36,719 nucleotides of DNA from contig CALQCC020000042.1 in the NCBI GenBank assembly GCA_943328975.2, positions 1 through 36,719 of the forward strand, read 5' to 3'. A program made the translations under genes and the position numbers. How positions within the stretch are numbered: the first letter of the stretch is position 1; each line of letters begins with the position of its first letter. This document shows, one piece after another, positions 15,958-24,151 of the stretch. A model generated the notes under the pieces. The model was not told the origin of the DNA. It did no database searches and was given only the letters and a program-made list of their open reading frames with translations. The DNA comes from Bordetella parapertussis. GTDB lineage: Bacteria > Acidobacteriota > Terriglobia > Bryobacterales > Bryobacteraceae.

Positions 15958-16113
15958 ATGCCGCGAACTGATGTGTATCTGAAAGTGGAACTGGATCTGG
16001 ACCCCAAGGAATCCGCCGAACGTGTTGCCGCTGAAATCTGCCGCATGATCAGCCGGGTTTACAGCGTGCGCAAAGCGGAAGTCTCCAGCATTATGCCGCG
16101 CGAAACTTCTTAA
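15958..16113 (+). CDS. Small (51-residue) protein, probably conserved
   Basis: The reading frame begins ATGCCGCGAACTGATG and encodes 51 residues: MPRTDVYLKVELDLDP, then KESAERVAAEICRMISRVYS, then VRKAEVSSIMPRETS. The alternating strand (VYLKVELDL), amphipathic helix and second strand (VRKAEVSS) look like a compact beta-alpha-beta fold. The pattern resembles small acidobacterial proteins I remember without a named function. It lies 37 bases from the start of the divergent Cys-rich gene. An inverted repeat CTTCAT-N9-ATGAAG sits between them. No strong ribosome site is seen, which lowers confidence. Confidence 0.6.
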   Translation: MPRTDVYLKVELDLDPKESAERVAAEICRMISRVYSVRKAEVSSIMPRETS

Positions 16114-16120
16114 AGAATCG

Positions 16121-16160
16121 GAGTTCGGTGTCAGAGACCATAACTCCCGAACGGCTCTGA
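16121..16160 (+). other. Candidate H-type RNA pseudoknot between the small gene and the SYLF gene
   Basis: GTTCGG (16123-16128) pairs with CCGAAC (16147-16152). TCAGAG plus CC (16131-16136, 16138-16139) pairs with GGCTCTGA (16153-16160). The four arms are interleaved in the order A, B, A', B', so both stems can form together only as a pseudoknot. The element starts eight bases after the 51-residue gene stops and lies about 90 bases before the SYLF start. No U-tract follows, so it is not an ordinary intrinsic terminator. Whether it is transcribed or functional is unknown. Confidence 0.35.
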
Positions 16161-16250
16161 GTGAAACGCATTCTGCTTCTAACGCATCGAACTGGTTTGC
16201 GGCACTTGTATGCGATGATCATGAAAGTAACCGCTGGAGGTACCAAACCG

Positions 16251-16922
16251 ATGAAACTACGCCTGCTCACCACTTTTGCTTTGACCGCTGCTCTTGCATC
16301 CGCCGCATCCGACGCTCCGGAGCGTCTCAAGGCTGCTGCCGAAGCGTTCAAGGCCGTCATGGGTATTCCCGACCGTTCGATTCCGCAAGAATTGTTGGCC
16401 AAAGCGGAGTGCGTCATCATCGTGCCCGACCTCAAGAAAGGCGCGTTCATTATCGGCGGCCAGTACGGCAAAGGGTTTGCTTCCTGCCGTAAAGAGAATG
16501 GTGTCGGTTGGTCTGCGCCGGGTTCGGTACGAATCGAAGGCGGCAGCGTCGGCTTCCAAATCGGCGGCACGGAAACGGACGTCTTCATGTTGATCATGAA
16601 CAAGAAGGGGATGGATCGTTTGCTGTCCACCAAGTTCACGGTGGGCGGAGAAGCGGCCGCTGCGGCAGGTCCGGTCGGCCGTGGAGCGCAGGCGGAAACT
16701 GATGCGGCGATGACTGCTGAGATCCTGACATGGTCCCGTGCTCGCGGCCTGTTCGCGGGCGTCTCGCTGAAGGGATCCACCCTGCGCGAAGACAAGGACT
16801 GGAACAAAGATCTCTACGGCAAGTCGATCACCAACAGAGAAATCATCACCAAGGGCACGGCCGCTCCGGCTGCCGCCGCCGAATTGATGAGCGAATTGAA
16901 CCGTTTCTCCAGCCGGAAATAG
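16251..16922 (+). CDS. Exported SYLF-domain (Ysc84-like) lipid-binding protein
   Basis: 223 residues from ATG at 16251, ten bases after a perfect GGAGG; an in-frame ATG further upstream is not used because the signal peptide starts here (LLTTFALTAALASAASDA). The mature part is a SYLF domain, which binds phosphoinositides in eukaryotes and has an unknown role in bacterial envelopes. Landmarks are IPQELLAKAECVIIVPDLKKGAFIIGGQYGKG, then VGFQIGGTETDVFMLIMNKKGMDRLL and the end WSRARGLFAGVSLKGSTL. It ends four bases before the start of the methyltransferase gene, so the two are probably one transcript. Confidence 0.9.
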   Translation: MKLRLLTTFALTAALASAASDAPERLKAAAEAFKAVMGIPDRSIPQELLAKAECVIIVPDLKKGAFIIGGQYGKGFASCRKENGVGWSAPGSVRIEGGSVGFQIGGTETDVFMLIMNKKGMDRLLSTKFTVGGEAAAAAGPVGRGAQAETDAAMTAEILTWSRARGLFAGVSLKGSTLREDKDWNKDLYGKSITNREIITKGTAAPAAAAELMSELNRFSSRK

Positions 16923-16925
16923 CGC

Positions 16926-18239
16926 ATGGCGGATACCGACGTTTCCTCGCGCATGCGAGATGACTGGAACGCGCGGGCGCGCGAAGATGCTGGCTACTAC
17001 GTGGCGTTCGGCGCTCGCGATCAGGACGACGCTGCGTTCTTCGCCACCGCCACCGAGACCGTCAACAGCTTGGAAACAGAACTGCGGCGGGTCCCGCGCA
17101 ACCAGCGGGCGCACTGGGTGGCGCTAGAGATTGGCTGTGGACCGGGTCGCCTGTTGCGTCCGATGAGCCGCCACTTCGCCGAGATCCACGGCGTGGATGT
17201 CTCGGACGAAATGATCGCGCTGGCCCAGGAAAAGTTGCGCGATATTCCCAACGCGCATCCGCAGGTCTGTGACGGCGCGCACCTCAGTGCGTTCGAGGAT
17301 GAATCGATAGACTTCGTTTATTCCTACGCCGTCTTCCAACACATTCCTAGCCGCGATGTCGTGCTGCAGTATATGCGTGAAGTTCAGCGCGTACTGAAGC
17401 CTGGCGGGCTCGCGCGACTCCAATTGAACGGACTCCCACGCAGTAGTGATGACCAGTACGGGACGTGGTCGGGCGCCCGCTTCAGTGCCAGTGAGATTCT
17501 AGAATTCGCGCAGATGCGAGACTTGCAAGTGCTCGCGCTCGAGGGCGAGTCCACGCAGTATATGTGGACGACGTGGCGCAAACATCCCACCGGATGGAAC
17601 GCCGCACAGATGGATCGAACGTTCGCCGAATATCCCGCGCGCATCCGGCGCATCACCAACGCGGGAAGTTCCGAACCGCTGGCGCCCTCGCGTGGACGGT
17701 TCGCTTCGATATCTATTTGGGTCGAGAACTTGCCGCACGATGCCGGCCTCAATCACCTGCGTGTGACTATCGGGGATTCGCTGGGGCACATAATCTACAT
17801 TGGGCCGGCCGACAATATTGGCTTGCAACAGATCACCGTGATCCTGCCGGAACTGGAGGCCACTGGCCTGTTGCCTGTCGAACTTCGCTGGCTCGATACT
17901 CCCATCGCACCGCCCACCACGCTGCGTGTGATCCCGCCTGGACCCTCTGTGCCTCGGATTCGTTCTGTCACAGATGGCGTGAATCTGGTCGCAGGAACCC
18001 GCATCGAAACGCGGACGGTGAAGATGACGTTGGAAGAGATTGCGCGTCCGTTCGAGATTGAAGCGTCGGTCAACGGCCAGCCTGTCGTCAATCTGGAATA
18101 CTTCTGCGTCGACCCACGACCGCAGGTCTTTGAGGTGAACTTCCAATTGCCGGAGGATCTTGCACCGGGTGCCTATCCGCTGGAAGTTCGCATCGGCCGT
18201 CGTAAGCTCGCTCCCATCGGACTGCACGTGGTTGCGTAG
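16926..18239 (+). CDS. Class I SAM methyltransferase with a beta-rich C-terminal extension
   Basis: 437 residues. The N-terminal half is a Rossmann SAM methyltransferase: LEIGCGPGRLLRPMSRHFAE (motif I), GVDVSDEMIALAQ, VCDGAHL, and YAVFQHIPSRDVV with RVLKPGG. From about residue 240 it continues for nearly 200 residues with beta-strand-like segments (FASISIWVENL, LRVTIGDSLGHIIYIGP, FEVNFQLPEDLAPGAYPLEVRIG). The last stretch recalls the end of Ig-like or TIGR03437 domains. No signal peptide is present, so the tail acts in the cytoplasm, perhaps in substrate binding or in assembly. The substrate is unknown. The gene starts four bases after the SYLF gene and its stop lies two bases from the facing stop at 18242. 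Confidence 0.8.
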   Translation: MADTDVSSRMRDDWNARAREDAGYYVAFGARDQDDAAFFATATETVNSLETELRRVPRNQRAHWVALEIGCGPGRLLRPMSRHFAEIHGVDVSDEMIALAQEKLRDIPNAHPQVCDGAHLSAFEDESIDFVYSYAVFQHIPSRDVVLQYMREVQRVLKPGGLARLQLNGLPRSSDDQYGTWSGARFSASEILEFAQMRDLQVLALEGESTQYMWTTWRKHPTGWNAAQMDRTFAEYPARIRRITNAGSSEPLAPSRGRFASISIWVENLPHDAGLNHLRVTIGDSLGHIIYIGPADNIGLQQITVILPELEATGLLPVELRWLDTPIAPPTTLRVIPPGPSVPRIRSVTDGVNLVAGTRIETRTVKMTLEEIARPFEIEASVNGQPVVNLEYFCVDPRPQVFEVNFQLPEDLAPGAYPLEVRIGRRKLAPIGLHVVA

Positions 18240-18241
18240 AA

Positions 18242-18898
18242 CTAGCGCTTGAGCTCTGGCAGTTCCGCTGTGACATTGGGCACATGTTGATCCACGGCGC
18301 GCAACATGATCGCTGCCATCGCGTAGTCCGCCATCGTCGCTGTCAGTTCGAACATTCCTTCCTGTCCGAACGCTTTCACTACTTGCGCGTATAGCTCCGC
18401 GCTCACCTTGTGCTGATCACGGAACAACGCTCTCCCAAACCGGATCACCAGCGCATCTTGCTCCGGCACACCGTCCAACGGGCGATTAAACTTCACGGCT
18501 TCGATGGACTTTTCGCTCACACCCGCGCGACGAGCTCCGCCTTCGTGCGAATTCCACTCATACGGCTCGTCGAACTCTCGCGCCGCAATGATGCTGCACA
18601 ACTGGTACATCGCCGGACCCACCTTCACATTGCGAATGAATTTGTTCAATTCGTCCATGGGGCCCGCCACTCCGATGCTATAAAGCGAGGTCGCCGCCGG
18701 ACCCATGGGCGCTACGGGTCGCACGTTCCCCTGCGCATCCTTCCCCACGACGGCATCGTAGACACGTAGAGCGTCACCGGTCAGCTCCGATCGCTTGATC
18801 AGCGGCACCCGCGAGTACGATTCTTTGTCCACGTCCGGTGGCAAAGCTTGCCCAGCCATCGTCAACGCCATTAAGCCACCGAGAATCAGAAGTCGCAT
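18242..18898 (-). CDS. Exported carboxymuconolactone decarboxylase-like (AhpD-fold) protein
   Basis: 218 residues from ATG at 18898, six bases after AGAGG. The ATG two codons earlier touches that site and is less likely. A signal peptide (LLILGGLMALTMAGQA) is followed by a CMD/AhpD-fold domain: FIRNVKVGPAMYQLCSIIAAREF, then EPYEWNSHEGGARRAGVSE and a C-terminal ELTATMADYAMAAIMLRAV helix. The AhpD CxxC pair is absent, so thioredoxin-like peroxidase function is unlikely. Export of a CMD-like protein is unusual compared with the cytoplasmic protocatechuate enzyme. It is the last of three consecutive exported-protein genes, ten bases after its neighbour. Confidence 0.84.
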   Translation of the reverse strand: MRLLILGGLMALTMAGQALPPDVDKESYSRVPLIKRSELTGDALRVYDAVVGKDAQGNVRPVAPMGPAATSLYSIGVAGPMDELNKFIRNVKVGPAMYQLCSIIAAREFDEPYEWNSHEGGARRAGVSEKSIEAVKFNRPLDGVPEQDALVIRFGRALFRDQHKVSAELYAQVVKAFGQEGMFELTATMADYAMAAIMLRAVDQHVPNVTAELPELKR

Positions 18899-18908
18899 TG
18901 CCATCCTC

Positions 18909-19916
18909 TCAGTTCCCGCTCAGATTGCCGGGCCACGGCGAGTTCATGTGATAGGCGGCCGAGTTGCCCACCATCTCCACGCGCCGGATTTTGTTGTTCT
19001 CAATCAGAAACGCTTCCGTCACCAGAATGCTCGACGGTCGATTGAAGCCCTTAAACTCGAACGCCCTGCCATTGCTCAGCACACCTTTGTTCACCGTGCC
19101 CTGATCGAAGATCGCATGCGACCACACGATGCCACGCTCCTGATCCACTACTGGATAGCGACGATGATGAATCGCCTGCACCACAAAGTAGTAGCCGAGC
19201 TTGAATTGCGCCATGCAATCCATCGCGTTGCTATCAATCCCGCCTGCGGGCGTGTTTGGATTCGCGGGCGCACCCGCCGTGTAAGATCCATTCTCAATGC
19301 GCTTGCAGTCATCCGTAAACTGGTACGTACCCGTGCCATTCACGCCCTTGCCGTCGTTCTTCTGTAACCCGCTGAAGTAGCTGTCCGCCGTGGCAATCAG
19401 CTCCGCGCGCGTCGCCCGCTGCGCCACAGGAATCGACTTGAACCAGAAGTCTTCCGGCTTGTAGGTATCCATGAAGTTGATGTTATTCGGACCGCCGCCA
19501 CCGGGCTTGAAGTAGACGCTCTCGATCTCCGTGATGCGTCCCAACTCGATGCGTAGCCGCAGGCTCAACAGCAACAATCCGCCCGCTTCCTTCATCGTGC
19601 CCATATAGGCGACCTGCCCGCCCTCGGGATCCGCAAAGTAGTGCGAGTACGCGCCACGGCCCTCGGCCGTCTTCCAATAGCCGTCGCCGATGTCGAGCAC
19701 CTGATTGTTCTCCGTGTACACGACGTCCTTTGACAACGGCAGCTTCGAAGGATCGTGCGCAACAACTGCCGTCAGATACTGCTTCACCAGATTTTCCAGA
19801 CACGCGCGGTTGCAATTCAACGGGATGGGCCCGGTCGAAGCATCTACCTTGGGCAGGGTCAGCGACACGCCCACGAACAGGGCCGCAGTCCCCAGCATTA
19901 CGATCGTGGCTCGCAT
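18909..19916 (-). CDS. Exported protein with two NTF2-like halves (resembles DUF8021)
   Basis: 335 residues from ATG at 19916, preceded by AAGGAG. Signal peptide: IVMLGTAALFVGVSLTLPKVDA. The mature protein seems to hold two copies of an NTF2/SnoaL-like alpha-beta unit. One begins ACLENLVKQYLTAVVAHDPSK, with VYTENNQVLDIGDGYWKT. The other begins RAELIATADSYFSGLQKNDG. This is the layout I remember for DUF8021 proteins, whose role is unknown, but the family name is recalled and not searched. A cysteine pair at NCNRAC and later DDCKR/MDCMAQ may form disulfides. It sits between the formamidase-like and CMD-like genes and is likely co-transcribed. Confidence 0.75.
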   Translation of the reverse strand: MRATIVMLGTAALFVGVSLTLPKVDASTGPIPLNCNRACLENLVKQYLTAVVAHDPSKLPLSKDVVYTENNQVLDIGDGYWKTAEGRGAYSHYFADPEGGQVAYMGTMKEAGGLLLLSLRLRIELGRITEIESVYFKPGGGGPNNINFMDTYKPEDFWFKSIPVAQRATRAELIATADSYFSGLQKNDGKGVNGTGTYQFTDDCKRIENGSYTAGAPANPNTPAGGIDSNAMDCMAQFKLGYYFVVQAIHHRRYPVVDQERGIVWSHAIFDQGTVNKGVLSNGRAFEFKGFNRPSSILVTEAFLIENNKIRRVEMVGNSAAYHMNSPWPGNLSGN

Positions 19917-19976
19917 GGGATCGTTCTCCTTCCGGGTCATTCTATCTCTGATTGACCTCCGCTGGTGGGACCGCCA

Positions 19977-21005
19977 CTACTTGAAGATGTTCTTCGCCAT
20001 CTTCACGTGAACACCGTACACGGGCCGATCCACGAGCTGCGTGATGGCGATGTTCCCTGCGACGCTCACAAGTTGGTACGCCTCATGCTTCGTGAGCTTC
20101 TTCGTGGCTGCTAGAAAATCCACCATCTCTTGGACAGCTACCGTCGTGGCCACCTTCAGATCCTCATCGGTCGCCATGCTGATGTAGTCCGTGGACGTTT
20201 CGGCTCGCGGCCACACCAGTTTCATGTCCTTGCGAACCGTGAGCTGGACTCGTCCGCGCAGCGACGTTTCCAAGGCAGTCATATCTACTTCCCCGTCCCC
20301 CTGCGCGGCGTGGCCGTCGCCGATCTCAAAGAGTGCGCCACGGACGAACACCGGGATGTACAAGGTGCTACCGGCGATTAGCTCGCGGTTGTCGAGGTTG
20401 CCGGCATGTTTGCCCGGCGGGTTGCTGGTGTATTTCCCTAGCTCCGGCGCGGGGGCAACACCCATACTTCCGAAGAAGGGCCGGAGCGGGATGACGATAC
20501 CGGGCTTGAACTCCGTCGTCATTGCCTCACTATTGAGGTTGAGTATCTTCTGCGGCACGGACCGGTCGCAGTTCGCAGCGATGAAGCCACCGCAGCCGTT
20601 GTAGGCATAGTCGATGGGAAGGTCAACGGACAACACTTTGACTTCGAGCACATCGCCGGGCTCAGCGCCTTCGACATAGACCGGCCCCGTCAGGATATGC
20701 GCGCCCGGCCCGCGACGGTCACCCGTCAGTTCAGCAACGATCGTTTTCAGCGAGGCTTGAATTTTCTCCAGCGCCACGCCAGCTTGTTGCAGCGCCGCAG
20801 GCGTGCTGGTGAGCAGCGTATCTACATCCAGAATGTCCCCGGACGCAATTCGTAACGCGGGCTTTGCGTCCGCCCAGTAATAGCCGTAAACGACGGTTGC
20901 CGGCGTGGCTTCCAGTCGATGCGTTCGAGGAGTTGGCGACTGCGCGGCCAGCAGACCCGCGAGTGCAAGGAAGGCGCCTGCGCCCGCAATCGGTGTTCGG
21001 AACAT
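19977..21005 (-). CDS. Exported acetamidase/formamidase-family protein
   Basis: 342 residues from ATG at 21005, nine bases after TAGGA. Two ATGs just upstream lack spacing for a ribosome site, and a much longer frame runs into the divergent gene. A signal peptide ([17 protein letters not shown]) is followed by the FmdA/AmdA fold: [53 protein letters not shown]-like ([19 protein letters not shown]), and [18 protein letters not shown] with the conserved HxxQGDGE. Family members hydrolyse formamide or acetamide to acid and ammonia, normally in the cytoplasm. A secreted form suggests extracellular or periplasmic amide hydrolysis. Confidence 0.86.
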   Translation of the reverse strand: MFRTPIAGAGAFLALAGLLAAQSPTPRTHRLEATPATVVYGYYWADAKPALRIASGDILDVDTLLTSTPAALQQAGVALEKIQASLKTIVAELTGDRRGPGAHILTGPVYVEGAEPGDVLEVKVLSVDLPIDYAYNGCGGFIAANCDRSVPQKILNLNSEAMTTEFKPGIVIPLRPFFGSMGVAPAPELGKYTSNPPGKHAGNLDNRELIAGSTLYIPVFVRGALFEIGDGHAAQGDGEVDMTALETSLRGRVQLTVRKDMKLVWPRAETSTDYISMATDEDLKVATTVAVQEMVDFLAATKKLTKHEAYQLVSVAGNIAITQLVDRPVYGVHVKMAKNIFK

Positions 21006-21042
21006 GGCCATCATCCTACTACAATCACTCCCCTTTGTTACG

Positions 21043-21339
21043 ATGAAAATACCGCTCCTAATGCCGACCATCGATCCCAAAAGCAAACTTGGCCTGTTTG
21101 TCAGCCATGTCATCCCCGGAGTCATGCGGCCCATGCGCGTGCTGTGGAACGAAATCATCGGCTTCCTCTTCATCGTCCTCGCCATCATGATGGTGCCCGG
21201 CATGATCCGAGCCGTGCGGGAACTCGACACGCCGCAAGGCAGTCCAGGCCGGCTCGCCATCGCGGGAGGCTTCGTTTTGATGCTGCTTTACTTCGGCGTC
21301 ACCTCCTTCCTACGTGCCCGGAAGATCTCCCGCACATGA
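21043..21339 (+). CDS. Small two-helix membrane protein coupled to the mutase gene
   Basis: 98 residues from ATG at 21043. An ATG at 21061 is an alternative; neither has a strong ribosome site. Two hydrophobic helices are visible: about residues 38-58 ([18 protein letters not shown]) and 72-91 ([20 protein letters not shown]). The segment before the first helix carries [18 protein letters not shown], which may lie along the membrane surface. The stop overlaps the mutase start (ATGA, 21336-21339), indicating translational coupling. It is divergent from the formamidase-like gene with 37 bases between starts. The family is not recognised. Confidence 0.72.
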   Translation: MKIPLLMPTIDPKSKLGLFVSHVIPGVMRPMRVLWNEIIGFLFIVLAIMMVPGMIRAVRELDTPQGSPGRLAIAGGFVLMLLYFGVTSFLRARKISRT

Positions 21340-22832
21340 ACGCGGAACGGCCCGGCGACTTTCCCTACACGCGCGGCATCCACGCACGCATGTATCAAGA
21401 CCGCTTATGGACCATGCGCCAATATGCGGGCTTCGGCAGCGCCGAGGAAAGCAATCAGCGCTATCGCTACTTGCTCTCGCAAGGCATCACTGGACTCTCC
21501 GTTGCCTTCGATCTCCCGACACAAATAGGCCTCGACTCGGATCACCCGCTCGCCGCGGGAGAAGTCGGACGTGTGGGCGTCGCGATCTGTTCGCTCGATG
21601 ACATGGAGCGGCTCTTCCACGAAATCAAGCTCGACCAAGTCACCACGTCGATGACGATCAATTCGACTGCGGCGACGCTACTCGCTCTCTACGTGCTGGT
21701 CGCGAAGCAACAAGGGGCGGACCTCAAGAAGCTCTCCGGCACCATCCAGAACGACATTCTGAAGGAATACGTCGCGCGCGGCACCTACATCTATCCGCCA
21801 CGACCGGCGATGAAGATCATCACGGATGTCTTCGCGTGGGCGGGAGCGGAACTACCCGAATGGAACACCATCTCCATCAGCGGCTATCACATTCGCGAAG
21901 CTGGCTCGACCGCAGTGCAAGAAGTCGCGTTTACACTCGCCAATGCCATCGCGTACGTGGAGGCAGCCGTCGCTGCGGGACTCAAGGTGGATGAATTCGC
22001 CCCGCGGCTTTCGTTCTTCTTCAACGCGCATAACGATTTCCTGGAAGAGATCGCCAAGTACCGGGCCGCCCGCCGCCTCTACGCGACGATTATGCGGGAT
22101 CGCTTCGGCGCGACGAATCCGAAGTCGATGATGCTACGCTTCCACACGCAGACCGCCGGGTCCACGTTGACGGCGCAACAACCCGACGTGAACGTGGTCC
22201 GGGTCGCACTACAGGCCATGGCTGCGGTGCTGGGGGGCACCCAGTCGCTCCACACCAACAGCCGTGATGAGGCCCTGGGCTTGCCGACAGAGGAATCCGC
22301 CCGCCTGGCGTTGCGGACGCAACAAATCATCGCCCACGAAACCGGCGTCACCAACACGCCGGATCCCCTCGGCGGCAGCTACTACATCGAGGAACTCACG
22401 GACCGCATCGAGAAAGGCGCAACCGAGTACATCGCGCGGATCGATGCGATGGGCGGTACGTTATCGGCCATCGAACGCGGCTGGATCCAGGCCGAAATCC
22501 AAAACTCTGCCTACGAGTACCAACAACGCGTCGAGCGCGGACAGCAGATCGTGGTGGGTGTCAACAAATTCCGCCAGGAAGGCGAACGTACGCATGCGAC
22601 CTTCCGCATCGACCCTGACGTCGAGCGCCAGCAGGTGGCTCGCCTGCAGGCTTTGCGCACGCGCCGCGCCAATGGCACCGCACAGTTGCGTTTGAACGAA
22701 CTGGAATCGGCGGCCCGCCGGGGCGACAACTTGATGCCTCCGATCCTCGCCGCTTGCGAGTCGCTCTGCACGGTAGGCGAAATTTCGGATCGTTTGCGAC
22801 GAGTCTTCGGAGAATATCGCGACGCGGGGTAA
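21336..22832 (+). CDS. Methylmalonyl-CoA mutase catalytic (large) subunit, no B12-binding domain
   Basis: 498 residues from ATG at 21336. It is the TIM-barrel substrate domain of acyl-CoA mutases, which interconvert methylmalonyl- and succinyl-CoA by adenosylcobalamin radical chemistry. Family motifs are [54 protein letters not shown] and [20 protein letters not shown]. The Tyr before the RLWT motif and the Arg in [10 protein letters not shown] match the residues I recall as the methylmalonyl-CoA markers (Tyr89 and Arg207), unlike the Phe/Gln of isobutyryl-CoA mutase. The B12-binding domain (DxHxxG) is absent, so a separate small subunit must exist elsewhere. No partner gene is in the window. 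Confidence 0.92.
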   Translation: MNAERPGDFPYTRGIHARMYQDRLWTMRQYAGFGSAEESNQRYRYLLSQGITGLSVAFDLPTQIGLDSDHPLAAGEVGRVGVAICSLDDMERLFHEIKLDQVTTSMTINSTAATLLALYVLVAKQQGADLKKLSGTIQNDILKEYVARGTYIYPPRPAMKIITDVFAWAGAELPEWNTISISGYHIREAGSTAVQEVAFTLANAIAYVEAAVAAGLKVDEFAPRLSFFFNAHNDFLEEIAKYRAARRLYATIMRDRFGATNPKSMMLRFHTQTAGSTLTAQQPDVNVVRVALQAMAAVLGGTQSLHTNSRDEALGLPTEESARLALRTQQIIAHETGVTNTPDPLGGSYYIEELTDRIEKGATEYIARIDAMGGTLSAIERGWIQAEIQNSAYEYQQRVERGQQIVVGVNKFRQEGERTHATFRIDPDVERQQVARLQALRTRRANGTAQLRLNELESAARRGDNLMPPILAACESLCTVGEISDRLRRVFGEYRDAG

Positions 22833-22838
22833 CGAAGC

Positions 22839-24104
22839 CTACTGCTTCGTCGACAAGCGTAGCAACGAACTCCCCGCGAACACATACAACGCGCCGTCCG
22901 GACCTTGCCGCACTTCACGGATGCGCTGCTTTAGTTCCACCAGTAGCTTCTCTTCGGCAACTACTTTCTCCCCGTCCAGCACCAGGCGCACCAAGTGCTC
23001 GCCGGCCATCGCCCCGACAAAGAGATTGCCCTTCCAATCGGGGAACAAGTCGCCGGTATAGAACGCCATGCCGGAGGGAGCGATCGACGGAGCCCAGAAA
23101 TAGAGGGACTGCTCCACACCTTCTTTCGCACTCAAACCGGTGCCCACGCGTACATTCTTGCGACCGTCGGCCTGGCGAGCATCGTATTGCGTGCCGTAGG
23201 TCACGTCCGGCCAACCGTAGTCGCGACCCGCGCGAATAATATTGATCTCGTCGCCGCCCTGCGGGCCGTGGTCGAGCACCCATAGCTCGCCTGTCTGCGG
23301 GTTGAGCGCCGCGCCCTCGGGATCTTTGAGGCCATGAGCGAACGTATCCGCGGGCACCGTCGCGCGAGCCAGCCACGGATTGTCCTTCGGTATCGAGCCG
23401 TCCCGGTTGATGCGCAAGACACGCCCGGAGAAGTTGCGCCGTATGTCGGGATTGTCAGAGAAGTCGTGCTCGACTCCATCAAGATCGGAATCATAGAAGC
23501 GGAACCGGTCCGCGCCTGTAACAAACAACGTGCCATCGCGAGCCACCACGATGCGCCGCTCCGAACCTTCCGCGAGCACGTCAACATCTTCAAGTCTCTT
23601 GTCGTCCAAGCTCAGCCGGGCGCGCGCGATGCGCTCAAACCCAAGTTGCATGGTCCGCCGCACGGTGAACGGCTTCGTCCAGACGTCTTCGTAGAAGTGC
23701 TCAATCGGCCAGGTCCCCGCAGATTCGCCTTTCGGCGGCGCAAAGTACGTGAAGTAGAGGGTCCGATTGCGGGCGAAGTCCGGGTCGAGCACTACATCGT
23801 GCAACCCTTGCGCGGCAGTTGCCTTCACTGGGGGTACACCTGCGAGCGGGGCGGAGACGAAACCGGTGCTCGGATACACGACGTGCATTGAGCCCCCGTT
23901 TTCGGTGATCAGGATGTTTCCGTCCGGCAAAAACGCCATCGCCCACGCACCCGTGAGACCAGTCGCGAGCGTCTGGATATTCAGCGGCGCGGATGGCCGC
24001 GTGGGTGCCGGAGCCTCCGTCTGACTGGCGAACGCGGGCTTGGGCTTGCGGACCTGCGCGCTGGCGACGGCCAGGAACACGAAGAAAATGACAATCTTTT
24101 TCAT
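22839..24104 (-). CDS. Exported PQQ-dependent sugar dehydrogenase (GSDH/sorbosone type)
   Basis: 421 residues with a signal peptide (IVIFFVFLAVASA). The mature protein is a six-bladed beta-propeller of the glucose/sorbosone dehydrogenase family, which oxidises aldoses in the periplasm with PQQ. Family features are TGAWAMAFLPDGNILITE, GLHDVVLDPDFARNRTLYFTY, FAHGLKDPEGAALNPQTGELW, DHGPQGGDEINIIRAGRDYGWP and SGMAFYTGDLFPDWKGNLFVG. The His and Arg/Asp residues in these blades correspond to catalytic and PQQ-contact positions in soluble GDH. No PQQ biosynthesis gene is nearby. It converges on the mutase gene with six bases between stops and diverges from trmFO. Confidence 0.9.
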   Translation of the reverse strand: MKKIVIFFVFLAVASAQVRKPKPAFASQTEAPAPTRPSAPLNIQTLATGLTGAWAMAFLPDGNILITENGGSMHVVYPSTGFVSAPLAGVPPVKATAAQGLHDVVLDPDFARNRTLYFTYFAPPKGESAGTWPIEHFYEDVWTKPFTVRRTMQLGFERIARARLSLDDKRLEDVDVLAEGSERRIVVARDGTLFVTGADRFRFYDSDLDGVEHDFSDNPDIRRNFSGRVLRINRDGSIPKDNPWLARATVPADTFAHGLKDPEGAALNPQTGELWVLDHGPQGGDEINIIRAGRDYGWPDVTYGTQYDARQADGRKNVRVGTGLSAKEGVEQSLYFWAPSIAPSGMAFYTGDLFPDWKGNLFVGAMAGEHLVRLVLDGEKVVAEEKLLVELKQRIREVRQGPDGALYVFAGSSLLRLSTKQ

Positions 24105-24151
24105 AAGCAGACACTAAAATAGCGCAGTGGAGAGACAATGGAGGTTACGTG

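Noticed and set aside
16114-16250. Known riboswitch class upstream of the SYLF gene
   Set aside because: The pseudoknot does not match consensus sequences I know (preQ1, SAM-II, others), so only an unnamed structure is claimed.
16257-17114. 285-codon minus-strand frame over the SYLF gene
   Set aside because: Antisense shadow of a clear SYLF protein in GC-rich DNA; sequence is not family-like.
17499-18227. 242-codon minus-strand frame over the methyltransferase tail
   Set aside because: Arg/His/Asp-rich composition typical of an antisense frame; the plus-strand gene is well supported.
21006-21260. N-terminal extension of the formamidase-like gene
   Set aside because: It would overlap the divergent small membrane gene and bury the signal peptide; ATG at 21005 has a ribosome site.
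20919-21335. Long upstream extension of the mutase frame
   Set aside because: The added residues are His/Arg-rich noise over the small membrane gene and formamidase start; the ATG at 21336 overlapping the stop is a better start.
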